Source of the DNA: Williamsia faeni
GTDB lineage: Bacteria; Actinomycetota; Actinomycetes; Mycobacteriales; Mycobacteriaceae
Direction of reading: 5' to 3'
Length of the DNA: 64,000 bases
Assembly: GCA_003202005.1 (NCBI GenBank)
Contig: QJJF01000002.1
Coordinates: 310,001-374,000, forward strand
Positions 24,379 through 33,290 of the stretch are shown here, piece by piece (the first letter of the stretch is position 1; every line of letters begins with the position of its first letter). The notes under the pieces were generated by a model. The model worked only from the letters and a program-made list of their open reading frames with translations. It did not search any database and was not told the origin of the DNA. The position numbers were made by a program, and so were the translations under genes.

Positions 24379-26301
24379 TCAGATCGCCTTCACATCTGTC
24401 GCCGGTGACACCTCGCGGAAGATTTGCTCCGCGTTGATGCGAGCGGCGTCCGAGTCGAAGCCCGAATCACGGAAGACCGCGCGTAGGGGTTCGCGCTTAG
24501 CGATCGCGCGTACAAGCTCAGGGGTAACCCCGGCATCAAAGCAGGCGATCAGGGCCCCGTCGTCGACGACGAAGACCTCGTGACCGTCGGTCTGCTCAAC
24601 GACGATGGGCATCGACAATTCAAGACCCCAATCCAGCAGCACCTGGAACAGCAAGTCCTCACCGGTCCTATCCAACTTCACACTGGTTTCGAGTCCAGCG
24701 AGAGTTTGCTGATCGACCTCGTCCGGCGTACGTAGGACATCCGCCATATTGGTTGTGTCCACTCGTAGAGCCCTGAATCCGATGTCGTACCCCCCGGCGA
24801 CCAATCCAGCGTCTTCCACGAGCTGCCTGCCTGCGCGGCGCACACGATCCCGGCTCACTTCGGCAATCGTCCGGTACCCGGCGTTACGAGCAGGCGAGTT
24901 GTCCGGTAGCTCCTCGTCGAGTTGGACTAAAATGAACTGGCGCGACTTACCGTCGGCAGCAGATGTCTCCAGTACTGCCTGTGCCGTAGTCCCGGAACCT
25001 GCGAACAGATCGACTATCGTGCCGCCGTCGGGCGCGCCAAGGAGACAGATCTCTCGCATAAGTGCGACGGGCTTGGGGTAGCTCATGAAGTCACCTTCCA
25101 ATATCGCCTTCGTCTCCTGCGTGCCGTTTTGGTTGTCAAATCCCTTTGAGTCCCAGAGAGTCTTGAACTTCCGCTGCCGCTCCGACCCTTCACGAAACAG
25201 GGCGTCCTTCTGGAAGATGTCAAACTCGTTGCGGCGCTCGATCCACCTTGCGACGAGAAGGTGATTCAGCTTCGAGCACCTCTCCTTGCCCCAAGCCCAT
25301 CGACCGTCTGTGCCGTCAGCCTTTCGTGGAAGTACCTTTGACCATCCGGGCTGAGGCTCAAGCGAGATCGTCTCGCCGTTTGGCGCTACATAGAACGGAA
25401 AGTACATTTCTGGTCGATCACTTCGCTTGGAGGCTGTGCCCCGTTGGCGCAGGCCAAGCAGTCGGTAAGGCCCGAGCTCAGGGTCATTTAATTTGAACTC
25501 GTCACGTTGGTCTACTTCTAGCGGACGTCCACCCACGACAGCCGCTGCACGGTCGCGCGCATAGATCAAGAGTGTGTCGTGTACCCCCGCAAGGAAGGAA
25601 TCCGACTGTCGCCCTCGCGGACTCGCTACAACTATCGCTTCAGCGACGAAGTTGCGCTCACCGAAAACTTCGTCGCAGAGCTTGCGTAGGTTGTGCGTCT
25701 CGTGACTATCGATGCTCGCAACGAAGAGACCATCCGGACTCAGCAGCGTGCGCGCAAGTTTCAGGCGTGGGTAAATCATGCTCAACCAGTCAGAATGAAA
25801 GCGGCCATTCGATTCTGGGTTGGCTACAAGTCGAGCGCCGTCCGCATCTATTTGGCTCGACTTGAGCAGGTACTCCAACGTCGACTCGGCAAAGTCGTCT
25901 TCGTACACGAAATCGTTTCCCGTGTTATATGGGGGGTCGATGTAGACCAGCTTGATCTTGCCGAGGTACGACTCCTGGAGCAGCTTGAGTGCTTCGAGGT
26001 TGTCGCCCTCGATAAAGAGGTTCTTGGTGGTATCGAAGTCGACGGACTCATCATGCACAGGGCGCAGGGTCTTCGCAATCGGGGCGTTGGCAGCGAACGC
26101 GGCCGCGCGCTTGCCCGGCCAGTCCAGCTGATAGCGCTCCTGCGGCCCCTCGACGACATGGTCGGAGAGTTCCTGGCGCAGCAGGTCGAAGTCGATGGAC
26201 CTCGTGGGGTTGCCGTCGGCGTCGAGTGTCTCGGTGACGACGCTTGGGAACAGCTTGGCGAGCTTGTCATTGTTGGCCACGGTCAGGTCGGGCGACGTCA
26301 T
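24379..26301 (-). CDS. type III-like adenine-specific DNA methyltransferase (Mod)
   Basis: A 640-residue methyltransferase. Motif IV DPPYNTGNDF comes near residue 125 and motif I DLFAGSGTTAQA near 440, the beta-class order typical of type III Mod. The region between should hold the target recognition domain. The ATG at 26301 has GGAG 9 nt upstream; a GTG at 26316 would add five residues. Product: probably N6-methyladenine on one strand of an asymmetric site, giving both protection and specificity to the Res subunit. It lies between the DUF4391 gene and res in a tight operon. Confidence 0.88.
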   Translation of the reverse strand: MTSPDLTVANNDKLAKLFPSVVTETLDADGNPTRSIDFDLLRQELSDHVVEGPQERYQLDWPGKRAAAFAANAPIAKTLRPVHDESVDFDTTKNLFIEGDNLEALKLLQESYLGKIKLVYIDPPYNTGNDFVYEDDFAESTLEYLLKSSQIDADGARLVANPESNGRFHSDWLSMIYPRLKLARTLLSPDGLFVASIDSHETHNLRKLCDEVFGERNFVAEAIVVASPRGRQSDSFLAGVHDTLLIYARDRAAAVVGGRPLEVDQRDEFKLNDPELGPYRLLGLRQRGTASKRSDRPEMYFPFYVAPNGETISLEPQPGWSKVLPRKADGTDGRWAWGKERCSKLNHLLVARWIERRNEFDIFQKDALFREGSERQRKFKTLWDSKGFDNQNGTQETKAILEGDFMSYPKPVALMREICLLGAPDGGTIVDLFAGSGTTAQAVLETSAADGKSRQFILVQLDEELPDNSPARNAGYRTIAEVSRDRVRRAGRQLVEDAGLVAGGYDIGFRALRVDTTNMADVLRTPDEVDQQTLAGLETSVKLDRTGEDLLFQVLLDWGLELSMPIVVEQTDGHEVFVVDDGALIACFDAGVTPELVRAIAKREPLRAVFRDSGFDSDAARINAEQIFREVSPATDVKAI

Positions 26302-26334
26302 GCGTAGTTTCTCCACGGGGTTAGCTCTGCCTTT

Positions 26335-27012
26335 TCATTTCAGTAAGTCCAACTCTGCTTGCTTCGACTTCAGGGTGCGCCGTAGCTCGATCTTGCGGTT
26401 GAGCTGTGGTTCGGTGCGGAGTTTGCGCTCCAGCGAGGCGATCTCGCGTTCGAGCTTGCGTGCGGTCTGCAGTCTGGCTGCGACCTCCGACATGTCCTCG
26501 CCCGGCCGCGCCGTCACCGGCATGAGCGGATCCAAGAGGGCGTTGTACAGGGCGGACAGGGTGATCGAGGTTGGGAGGGGCTGCCTTTCGGCGTCGGCAG
26601 GTTGCCAACCGGTGCTGTAGTACGCGCTGAGCTTAGGCGTGCCAGAGCCGAGCTGCTTGTGGGCGGCGGTCGTTCGGACGCTCGGCGCCTTGCTCTCGTT
26701 ACGGCTGATCTCGAAGATGATAGGGAACGGGATGGCCTTGTCGATCGCGGTCAGCACCTGTTGGGAGACGCTATTGCCCCTCGCGTCGATCTGGAAGACC
26801 TGAATCTCAGGGACCGCGTCGCTGCCTGCAAGGTTGATGGTGCTCTCGGCAAGCTTGTACGCCCAGGTGATGCGCTGTACCTCGCAGATGAACTTCTCGC
26901 GTACTGAGGTAGAGACGGTGCCGTGCTCGTAGAACTTCTCTTTCGGTACCCTGCTGCCGAACTTCGCCGCGGCGGGCCAGCGGTACAGCAGGTTCGCGAC
27001 TGGGTCACCCAT
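26335..27012 (-). CDS. DUF4391-type protein of the restriction operon
   Basis: A 225-residue protein. The first 160 residues form an alpha/beta domain (EVQRITWAYKLAESTINLA, EIQVFQIDAR, AIPFPIIFEI) like DUF4391, and the last 60 are a basic coiled coil (LEREIASLERKLRTE). Its biochemistry is unknown. It overlaps the helicase stop by 8 nt and precedes mod by about 30 nt, so it is co-expressed with the restriction genes. It might be an adaptor or a DNA-end or partner-binding subunit. Confidence 0.75.
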   Translation of the reverse strand: MGDPVANLLYRWPAAAKFGSRVPKEKFYEHGTVSTSVREKFICEVQRITWAYKLAESTINLAGSDAVPEIQVFQIDARGNSVSQQVLTAIDKAIPFPIIFEISRNESKAPSVRTTAAHKQLGSGTPKLSAYYSTGWQPADAERQPLPTSITLSALYNALLDPLMPVTARPGEDMSEVAARLQTARKLEREIASLERKLRTEPQLNRKIELRRTLKSKQAELDLLK

Positions 27013-30000
27013 CGACCGGCGTCCCGTCGTTGAGGTCGACGACGGCTATGAACGCGATGAGCTCGAAGTCGTCGAGGCCGGCGATGGTCTGGGTGAGAGC
27101 GGTGGTGCGACCACCAGTGAACAGGCTGTCAATGTCGCGCTCCTCGGTGACATCGATCATCGAGTGGATCGCCGTGGTGAGCAGATCGGAGTACTTTCCC
27201 ATGTTCGCGCCCTCGCCGGTGGCTGCATTGAAGATGCGGACGGCGTCTGCGGCGGGCTGGTCGTAGGGTCGACATCCCGAGCGGATGAGGTCGAGCAGCT
27301 GCTTGGCCTCGGTATGGTCGGCGATGACGTTGCCGTCGTCGGACAGGTAGACGAGGTAGTGCGGGTGAAGTCGGTTGCCGCGATTGATGTTCTCATCTGC
27401 ATTCACATTGCAGAGCGCGAAGATTACGCCAGGTTTCAGTCCCCTGGCGGGGTCCGCTGGTACGACGGCGTGGAGACCCTTCGGAGCGGCGGCGAGGTCG
27501 CCATACTCCTTGAGGTAGCCGAGGAGGTCCATGCGGAAGTCGTTAAGCCCGAGGTCAGTGATGGAGACACCGGTGCGGACGTCTTCGAGTTCGATGACGT
27601 CATCTTGGAGCTTACGGAGCTGTTCCTTGCGGAATGCGGCGTCGTTTTCTTCGAGGGTGAGGACGTTGTCGTCGGCGGTGCCAGCGAGGTCCGCAATGAC
27701 CATTCGGTTCTCGACACGCTCCTTGAGGTTGATGTACTCGTCGAGGGAGATGTCGGGCCAGAAGTTCACTAGCTGAATCTGGGCGTTGGTCGAGCCTATG
27801 CGGTCGATGCGGCCAAAGCGCTGGATTATCCTTACTGGATTCCAGTGGATGTCGTAGTTGATCAGGTAATCGCAGTCCTGCAGGTTCTGTCCTTCGCTGA
27901 TCACGTCGGTACCGATGAGGACGTCGAGATCGCGTGTCTCTTTCGGCATGGTGAGGTGGCGCTGCTTCGACTGAGGGGAGAACAGCGCCATGACCTGTTG
28001 GAAGTCGAACCCGGTACCGAGGGTTGTCTTCGCGCCGTGACTGCCACCGGTGATAACGGCTGCCTCCATTCCGGCATTGGCGAGGGCGGGGGCGAGTTCG
28101 CGGTAAAGGTAGTTGGCTGTGTCGGCGAAGGCGGAGAACACCAGGACCTTGCGGTTTCCCGGGTTGATCGGGTCGGCGACCTTACCCTCGATGAGTCGCT
28201 TGAGGGCTTGGAGTTTGCGGTCGTGGTTGGGGATGACCTTGTGCATCTCGTCTAGGAGACCGCGGAGGGTAGTGCGGTCGTTCCAGAGGTCGCGTCGCCA
28301 GGACACGATGTCGATGTCGTCGAGGTCGATCTTGATCTTCTCCCCGAAGGAGAGTGCTTCGATGTTCGCGTCTTCCTCGTCGTCGATGTCCAAGTCGAGG
28401 TCAGCTAGGTCGGTATCGAGATTGGCAGCAGAGGCGGCGTGGGAGTCGAGGCGGCTCAACGTCCGATCTGCGGCCTGCTCGATCTTGGTCAGGGTCAGGC
28501 GGAACGAGTCGACCGAGCTTTCCAACCGTTTGAGGAGGTTGACAGTCATGAGCTTCTTGAGTCCCTGCTCGCGACCACGCTGCCCCAGGTTGGACCGTGC
28601 GTTGCCGACGGTGACGTTGTAGAGGTCCTCGTACTTGCCGATGCGGCTCGGGAAGACGTACGCCAGTGGCGTGTAGACCGCGAGTGTGAGTGCTTGGAGC
28701 TGCTCGAAGATGTCGTTGAAACCCGGCACGTCGGGTAGGTCGGTGAGCGGCTCGCGTATCGACTTCGGCGGGAGCCGTTCGGGGAACGCACCGATCTCGG
28801 TCATGTCATAGAACGCCTGGATGTGCTTGCGCGAGCGGGCAATGGTGACGGCATCGAGCAGTTCGAAGAAGTCGAAGTCGAGCATCTGCAGGATACGATC
28901 GGTGGTGCGATCCTCCGGGTCAAGCTTGGACCACTCGTTGAAAACAGTTTGCGCGTTTTTGAAGACCTTCTCGACTGTGGTGGAGATCTTCAGGTGCTGG
29001 GAGAGGTTCTCCGACTCACCTTCGTACGCGAGCTGGAGCTGGTTCTTCAGATCGTTGAATCGGTTGTTCACCGGGGTGGCTGACAGCATGAGCACCTTGG
29101 TCTTCACGCCTTCACGGATGACCTGGCGCATGAGGCGCTGGTAGCGGGACTCCTTCACCTCGGCGTAGTCGGCGTTGCGGAAGTTGTGGGACTCGTCGAT
29201 CACGACGAGGTCGTAGTTGCCCCAGTTGACCCGGTCCAGCCTGAGTCCCAACGACTCTCCGCGCGTACGGGAGAGGTCGGTGTGGGCCAGCACGTCGTAG
29301 TTGAAGCGGTCACCGGCGAAGATATTTGTAGTCAGGTTCGCGTTGTAGTTCGTCCAGTTCTCGGCAAGCTTCTTCGGGCACAGTACGAGTACAGACTTGT
29401 TGCGCAGCTCGTAGTACTTGATGACCGCCAGCGCTGTGAACGTCTTCCCGAGTCCGACGCTGTCCGCGAGGATGCAGCCGTTGTAGGTCTCCAGCTTGTT
29501 GATGATCCCGGTCGCCGCATCGCGCTGGAAGTTGTAGAGGCTGTGCCAGACCCTCGTGTCCTGGTAGCCGGTGCGGTCGTTGGGCAATACGTCCTCGTTG
29601 ATGTCGTCGAGGAACTCGGCGAACAAGTTGTAGAGGATTAGGAAGTAGATGCGGGCTGGCGAGTTCTCGGCGTACACGCTGGCGATGTGGTCGTAGACCG
29701 CGTCGGTGACGTCGTCGAGCTGATCCGGGTTGGTCCAGATCTGGTCGAACAGTTGGACATACTGCGCAGTCATCGGTGCCTCGTCGACCCGGTGCACCAT
29801 GTTCGACAACGCATTGCCCCGCTGATAACCGAGATCCGAGGTGGTGAACCCCTGCAGCGGCATGTAGGCAGCGCTGTCGGCCACCACCGCAAACTGCTGC
29901 ATCGGGTTACCGGTGGCGTTCGACCGAAACTTCACTTTCCGGCGCACCCAGTCCGCACACTCTTTCGCGATCGCACGCTGGGTGAGTTTGTTGCGCAGCT

Positions 30001-30280
30001 TGATCTCGAACGCCGAGCCGTACAAGCTCGACTCGGCGTGCTCAGTCGGGATGAAGTACTCGCGGCGCTCCTTGCGGAGCTTGTCCGTGACCTTGTCGGT
30101 CATGAACGACGGTGACGTGAAGATGAACTCCAGCTCGGAGACCTGCTCCAGCTCCTTGCGCAGTGCCTCGAACGCAAAGATCGAGAACGTGGACGCGGCA
30201 ATGCGGAGCTTGGAGCCTGGCGTGATCTCGGCTTTGAGGTCATCGCCGAGCAGGTCGTTGACGTTGTCGATGATGCGCAC
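27005..30280 (-). CDS. SNF2-type helicase with PLD-like N-terminal domain
   Basis: A 1091-residue protein. Residues 1-150 resemble the PLD-like N-terminal domain of helicase-associated defence proteins (GSKLRIAASTFSIFAFEALR). The SNF2 core follows: motif I ADSVGLGKT (272-280), motif II VVIDESHNFRN, motif III MLSATPVNNRF, and motifs V/VI GTDVISEGQNLQDCD and IQRFGRIDRIGS. An acidic insert (DLADLDLDIDDEEDAN) splits the two RecA lobes. The GTG at 30280 has AAGGAG 6 nt upstream. It probably remodels or translocates on DNA for the restriction complex. Confidence 0.88.
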   Translation of the reverse strand: MRIIDNVNDLLGDDLKAEITPGSKLRIAASTFSIFAFEALRKELEQVSELEFIFTSPSFMTDKVTDKLRKERREYFIPTEHAESSLYGSAFEIKLRNKLTQRAIAKECADWVRRKVKFRSNATGNPMQQFAVVADSAAYMPLQGFTTSDLGYQRGNALSNMVHRVDEAPMTAQYVQLFDQIWTNPDQLDDVTDAVYDHIASVYAENSPARIYFLILYNLFAEFLDDINEDVLPNDRTGYQDTRVWHSLYNFQRDAATGIINKLETYNGCILADSVGLGKTFTALAVIKYYELRNKSVLVLCPKKLAENWTNYNANLTTNIFAGDRFNYDVLAHTDLSRTRGESLGLRLDRVNWGNYDLVVIDESHNFRNADYAEVKESRYQRLMRQVIREGVKTKVLMLSATPVNNRFNDLKNQLQLAYEGESENLSQHLKISTTVEKVFKNAQTVFNEWSKLDPEDRTTDRILQMLDFDFFELLDAVTIARSRKHIQAFYDMTEIGAFPERLPPKSIREPLTDLPDVPGFNDIFEQLQALTLAVYTPLAYVFPSRIGKYEDLYNVTVGNARSNLGQRGREQGLKKLMTVNLLKRLESSVDSFRLTLTKIEQAADRTLSRLDSHAASAANLDTDLADLDLDIDDEEDANIEALSFGEKIKIDLDDIDIVSWRRDLWNDRTTLRGLLDEMHKVIPNHDRKLQALKRLIEGKVADPINPGNRKVLVFSAFADTANYLYRELAPALANAGMEAAVITGGSHGAKTTLGTGFDFQQVMALFSPQSKQRHLTMPKETRDLDVLIGTDVISEGQNLQDCDYLINYDIHWNPVRIIQRFGRIDRIGSTNAQIQLVNFWPDISLDEYINLKERVENRMVIADLAGTADDNVLTLEENDAAFRKEQLRKLQDDVIELEDVRTGVSITDLGLNDFRMDLLGYLKEYGDLAAAPKGLHAVVPADPARGLKPGVIFALCNVNADENINRGNRLHPHYLVYLSDDGNVIADHTEAKQLLDLIRSGCRPYDQPAADAVRIFNAATGEGANMGKYSDLLTTAIHSMIDVTEERDIDSLFTGGRTTALTQTIAGLDDFELIAFIAVVDLNDGTPVDG

Positions 30281-30282
30281 AC

Positions 30283-30480
30283 TCAGCTCCTTGCTGTGTC
30301 TCGGGCAGAGCCAGCTCCGCCGCCTCGTACCCAGCCATCGACCTCGCTGGCCTGAAACTTCCACAACCGCCCGATCTTGTGGGCGGGCATACCTTTCTCG
30401 GCGATCCAGGTGTACACGGTGTCCTTGGTGACGCCGAGGTGGCCGGCGATGTCATCAGCTGACAGCCACGGCTCGGGCAC
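30283..30480 (-). CDS. small HTH (excisionase/MerR-type) regulator heading the restriction operon
   Basis: A 65-residue protein with one winged HTH: LSADDIAGHLGVTKDTVYTWIAEKGMPAHKIG then LWKFQASEVDGWV. This is the small DNA-binding protein type often found at the 5' end of restriction and defence operons. Its stop lies 2 nt before the helicase GTG. It may time or repress expression of the restriction genes, or bind the DNA target for the helicase. Confidence 0.7.
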   Translation of the reverse strand: MPEPWLSADDIAGHLGVTKDTVYTWIAEKGMPAHKIGRLWKFQASEVDGWVRGGGAGSARDTARS

Positions 30481-30670
30481 GAAAGACTCCTCTCAAGCTT
30501 GCAGTACGGCTATATCGACGCGTGTCGACGCTACCCTGACCAGACCCGTTTAGGCCGGGTTTGGACGAATGTGCCCGCTTCGATCCCGGTCTACGCTGCC
30601 TAGGAGGTCGCGAACGAGGCCCGGTGCGAGACCGGCCCACTTCCAGATGAAATGTGACGCAAGCACTGAC

Positions 30671-31200
30671 CTACTCCTCTGCGGCCGCGACCGTGGATGT
30701 AGAGCCGAGTGTCTGTACGAAGCGATCCCGGATCCGTGCCTTCCGCTGCTCGTAGAACTCGAGGAAGTGGTTAAGGTCGAAGTTGAGATCGTTAAGATCG
30801 CCGGGGGAAGTTTCGTTACAGTCGCCGCTGGTGGCGACCATCTCGACGATGACGAACAGAATCAGGACCAGGGGACCGGCGACGCCTGCCAGGAACTCAG
30901 CCCCAGCGGCTGGCGAAGCTGCGGCCAGGGCAGTACGCGCGGACGGGGGGTAAGTCCCGCTATCGCAGCGAAGACGTGCTCGTTCGATCGGTGCCTGCGG
31001 TCGGCGAAGAGGCGGTCGTAGGCGACCCAGTGCTGTGGGTCCCCGAGAAGTGTGCGTTCGGTCGCAATCTGCTGGCGTAGTTCGATAGATCGATGGCGGT
31101 CAACTGCTGCGTGAGCAGGTGGGTCAGATCGGCTGGCGACGCCCTGCCGTCGGGGGATAGCCTTGTAAACCCGTTGGAGGCGCCCGCTTCCTGTAAGGAT
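30671..31200 (-). pseudogene. decayed gene of unknown family (possible membrane protein)
   Basis: Minus-strand frames hold protein-like sequence without a start: LQRVYKAIPRRQGVASRS, LRQQIATERTLLGDPQHW, VAYDRLFADRRHRSNEHVF, then a shift at the 6-G run near 30945 and FLAGVAGPLVLILFVIVEM, DLNDLNFDLNHFLEFYEQR and the end TSTVAAAEE. A hydrophobic segment of about 15 residues could be a membrane anchor. No family is recognised. It is upstream of the HTH gene on the same strand. Confidence 0.4.
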
Positions 31201-31262
31201 CGAGCAGACCCCGCGTCAATCTGGTGCAGGTCTTGTTTCCGCGGGCGGTTCCGCCGCGCCCC

Positions 31263-31530
31263 GGGCGCTGCGCGCCCTACGGCGGGCCGGACGCCCGGTG
31301 CGGTAGGGGAGGCGGTGGCAGGTGCTGCCGAAGTCGACATGGAAGAGGCAACATGCTTCTTCCACCGTGTGTTGCATTCGCGCCGTGGCAGCCGTAGCCA
31401 AATGACCAGCTCAGGCGGGCGCTGCGCGCCCTACGGCGGGCGAACACCCGGTGCGGTGGGGTAGGCGGCGGCAAGTGCTGCGGAAGACGACAGGGAAAGT
31501 GGCAACATGCTTCTTCCACGCGGTGTGCAC
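31263..31530. repeat. two imperfect direct repeats of about 113 bp with REP-like palindromes
   Basis: Copies at 31263-31376 and 31417-31530 (154-bp period) each begin GGGCGCTGCGCGCCCTACGG and end with ACATGCTTCTTCCA. The start of each copy is palindromic (GGGCGC...GCGCCC). An inverted partial copy lies near 31856-31885. No coding role is seen. Confidence 0.55.
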
Positions 31531-31955
31531 ATCGCCTTGCTCTCCATTTCTTGTCGATTTCCGCGGCGCTCGCTACAGACGTTTTCATCGTGTGTGCCGA
31601 GTTCGCGCCGTGGTAAGCGTCAGGAGCTTTGCGCCTGCCCGGGGGTCGCTTCGCTCCCCCCCGGCAGACTTGCAAAGTTCCCTCCGCTGCCACCGAATGG
31701 CCAGGTCAGGAGACACATTTACGTTTGCCGTTAAGTTCGCCGCGGCAGACTTCACGGAAAACTTAAAACCGCAGGTCACGACATTCTCCTGCAGAAAGTG
31801 TGCACACTTTCAGCGGACCAGGGCGCAAGCTTAAAATCGCAGATCAGAGCGTGTTCCGCCCGGCGTAGGGCGCGCAGCGACCGGGCCGCGGCGAACACCC
31901 CGCGACAGCGTAGAACCACGTGGGCAGGGATGTCCCGCGGGGGTGGAGGCCGGTG
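31531..31955. other. non-coding region between repeats and integrase
   Basis: It holds a long imperfect hairpin at about 31621-31680 (GCCCGGGGG against CCCCCCCGGC, flanked by CTTTGC and GCAAAG) and a short direct repeat (ACTTAAAACCGCAGGTCA near 31761, GCTTAAAATCGCAGATCA near 31829). No convincing gene. It lies downstream of the minus-strand integrase gene. Confidence 0.4.
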
Positions 31956-33119
31956 CTACCGGCGCGAAGCGCGCCTTGCGAGTTCGTCGTCGCGGGTGCC
32001 GGCATGCTGGTAGCGCATTGCGGCCTTGACGCTGCTGTGGCCCAATCTCGCCATAGTCTCGGCCACGGTCGCGCCGGTTTGCGCGTAGCGAGTTCCTGCA
32101 TAGTGGCGTAGGGAGTGGAACGCCAGGTCTGAGCGGCCTGCTGCTGCCCGTGCCTTCCGCCAATGGTTATTCACGGTGCTTTGTGACACGTAGCCACCGC
32201 TGCGGTCTGTCCACAGCAATGCACCCGGTTTCACGGACTCGACGTGGGTGGCCACTATCCGGGCGTCGTGGCCGAAGATGGCGATGATTCGTTGCCCTGC
32301 GGCGCTCTTCGGAGGTCCGGCTATCTTGGCGATGCCGTTCCCCTCGACGATGCTGCGCACAACAGCGATCCGCACCGCGTCCACCTCGCCGTCGCCGTCG
32401 CGCTCAACGGCCACATCGTCGCTGGTCAGGCCAATGACCTCGCCGAATCGCAAGCCGCCGGCGGCGGCGATGATCACGAATGGCTTGTACTTCGGCTCGA
32501 TCTTTTCGATGATGATGTCCAGCTCGACCTCGGTCGGCGGCGTGGTCGACTTCCCGGTGGTAGTAAGTGAGCCACCCTTGATTTTGCATGGGTTTGCGCT
32601 GATCAGGCCGTCTTCTACGGCGGTTTTCATTATCGATTTCATTAAGTCGTAGGCCCTCGCGGTGGCTGTGGCCTTGCCTGTTGCGAGTAGTTCCGATCGC
32701 CACTCGCGCACTGCATCGGGGCGTATTTCGTTGATGGGTGTAGCCGCCCAATGGAATAGCGATCCGGTTGTGCCAAGCATCCGCTCGTATTCCTTGCGGG
32801 TGCGGGGGCGTAGCGGCTCGCCCTTGCTATTGGTCCTGGTGGCAACCCATTTCTCGGCGTAGACGCCGAACGCGACCGCTTTACGTGCCTCCTCGGCCTG
32901 AGTGGCCTGCTGGGCCACGGCGGCAGCATCTGGGTGCACCCAGGTGCCCCCGGCGATTGCGTCCTGTTGCGTGTTCAGCCAGGTCTGTGCCGCGCTTTTG
33001 GTGCTGAACGTGCTGGGTGCCGGGATACGCTCCGCGCTCCCGGGAGTGGGGTCGGGGTGGCGGGCTCGGTACCGGCCTGACGGCAACTTTTCAATGCGTC
33101 CGAACACTTTCCTGGCCAT
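31956..33119 (-). CDS. int: tyrosine-type site-specific integrase
   Basis: A 387-residue recombinase of the phage-integrase family. The N-terminus (VFGRIEKLPSGRYRARH) is an arm-binding domain, followed by a SAM-like core-binding domain (TRKEYERMLG to about 180). Catalytic residues are Arg in GGLRFGEVIGL, the HxxR box HSLRHYAGTRYA, LGHSS, and the nucleophile Tyr in AMRYQHAG. All are present, so it should be active. It lies next to the right attachment repeat, and its start is 22 nt from the right arm-type sites. It should recombine attP with the 3' end of tRNA-Val(CAC). Confidence 0.92.
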   Translation of the reverse strand: MARKVFGRIEKLPSGRYRARHPDPTPGSAERIPAPSTFSTKSAAQTWLNTQQDAIAGGTWVHPDAAAVAQQATQAEEARKAVAFGVYAEKWVATRTNSKGEPLRPRTRKEYERMLGTTGSLFHWAATPINEIRPDAVREWRSELLATGKATATARAYDLMKSIMKTAVEDGLISANPCKIKGGSLTTTGKSTTPPTEVELDIIIEKIEPKYKPFVIIAAAGGLRFGEVIGLTSDDVAVERDGDGEVDAVRIAVVRSIVEGNGIAKIAGPPKSAAGQRIIAIFGHDARIVATHVESVKPGALLWTDRSGGYVSQSTVNNHWRKARAAAGRSDLAFHSLRHYAGTRYAQTGATVAETMARLGHSSVKAAMRYQHAGTRDDELARRASRR

Positions 33120-33140
33120 GTGTCTGCTCTCCTCGATTTT

Positions 33141-33161
33141 CGTGGGCCCTCCGTGGGCCCT
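33141..33161 (+). repeat. right arm-type integrase site pair
   Basis: CGTGGGCCCT at 33141-33150 and 33152-33161, the same decamer pair and 11-bp period as at 8038-8058, in the same orientation. It lies between the integrase start and the right core repeat, and may also place integrase as an autorepressor over its own promoter. Confidence 0.7.
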
Positions 33162-33252
33162 GGAGTGTCAGATGTTGGCACATCTAGGCACGGTGTGGCA
33201 CGCCCCGGTGCCTTTGACCTGCTGATTAGTGTTCCGACCAGGTATATCACAT

Positions 33253-33280
33253 CTGGTTCGATCCCAGCCGGGGCCACAAT
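33253..33280 (+). repeat. attR core (28-bp direct repeat, right copy)
   Basis: It matches 7951-7978 at 27 of 28 positions (G at 33273 instead of A). It is only the tRNA 3' part without the rest of the gene, so it is the displaced chromosomal 3' end left after integration. The native terminator follows at once. Confidence 0.9.
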
Positions 33281-33290
33281 CAATCCCTGG

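Larger units (their letters stand above)
7951..33280. mobile_element. 25.3-kb integrative (mobilizable) element in tRNA-Val(CAC)
   Basis: It is bounded by a 28-bp direct repeat (one mismatch) that starts in the T-arm of tRNA-Val. It carries a tyrosine integrase next to the right repeat, paired arm-type sites inside both ends, an excisionase-type HTH, a RepA-like ATPase and a MobV-like relaxase. No phage structural genes and no conjugation pilus/T4SS genes are seen, so it looks like an integrated mobilizable plasmid rather than a prophage. Cargo is a type III-like restriction operon and a GTPase module, with much decayed DNA between. The genes to the left (aftC side) and right (thrS block) are ordinary chromosome. 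Confidence 0.88.

Noticed and set aside
21306-30480. DISARM or BREX system
   Set aside because: An SNF2 helicase and methylase recall these, but drmA/drmB-like, pglZ and brxC-like genes are absent; the Mod/Res pair fits type III.
31263-31530. CRISPR-like array
   Set aside because: Only two long imperfect repeats with a 154-bp period, no short identical repeats with spacers, and no cas genes.
7951-33280. Complete prophage
   Set aside because: No terminase, portal, capsid, tail, holin or lysin genes are visible; integrase and HTH genes alone fit a mobilizable element better.
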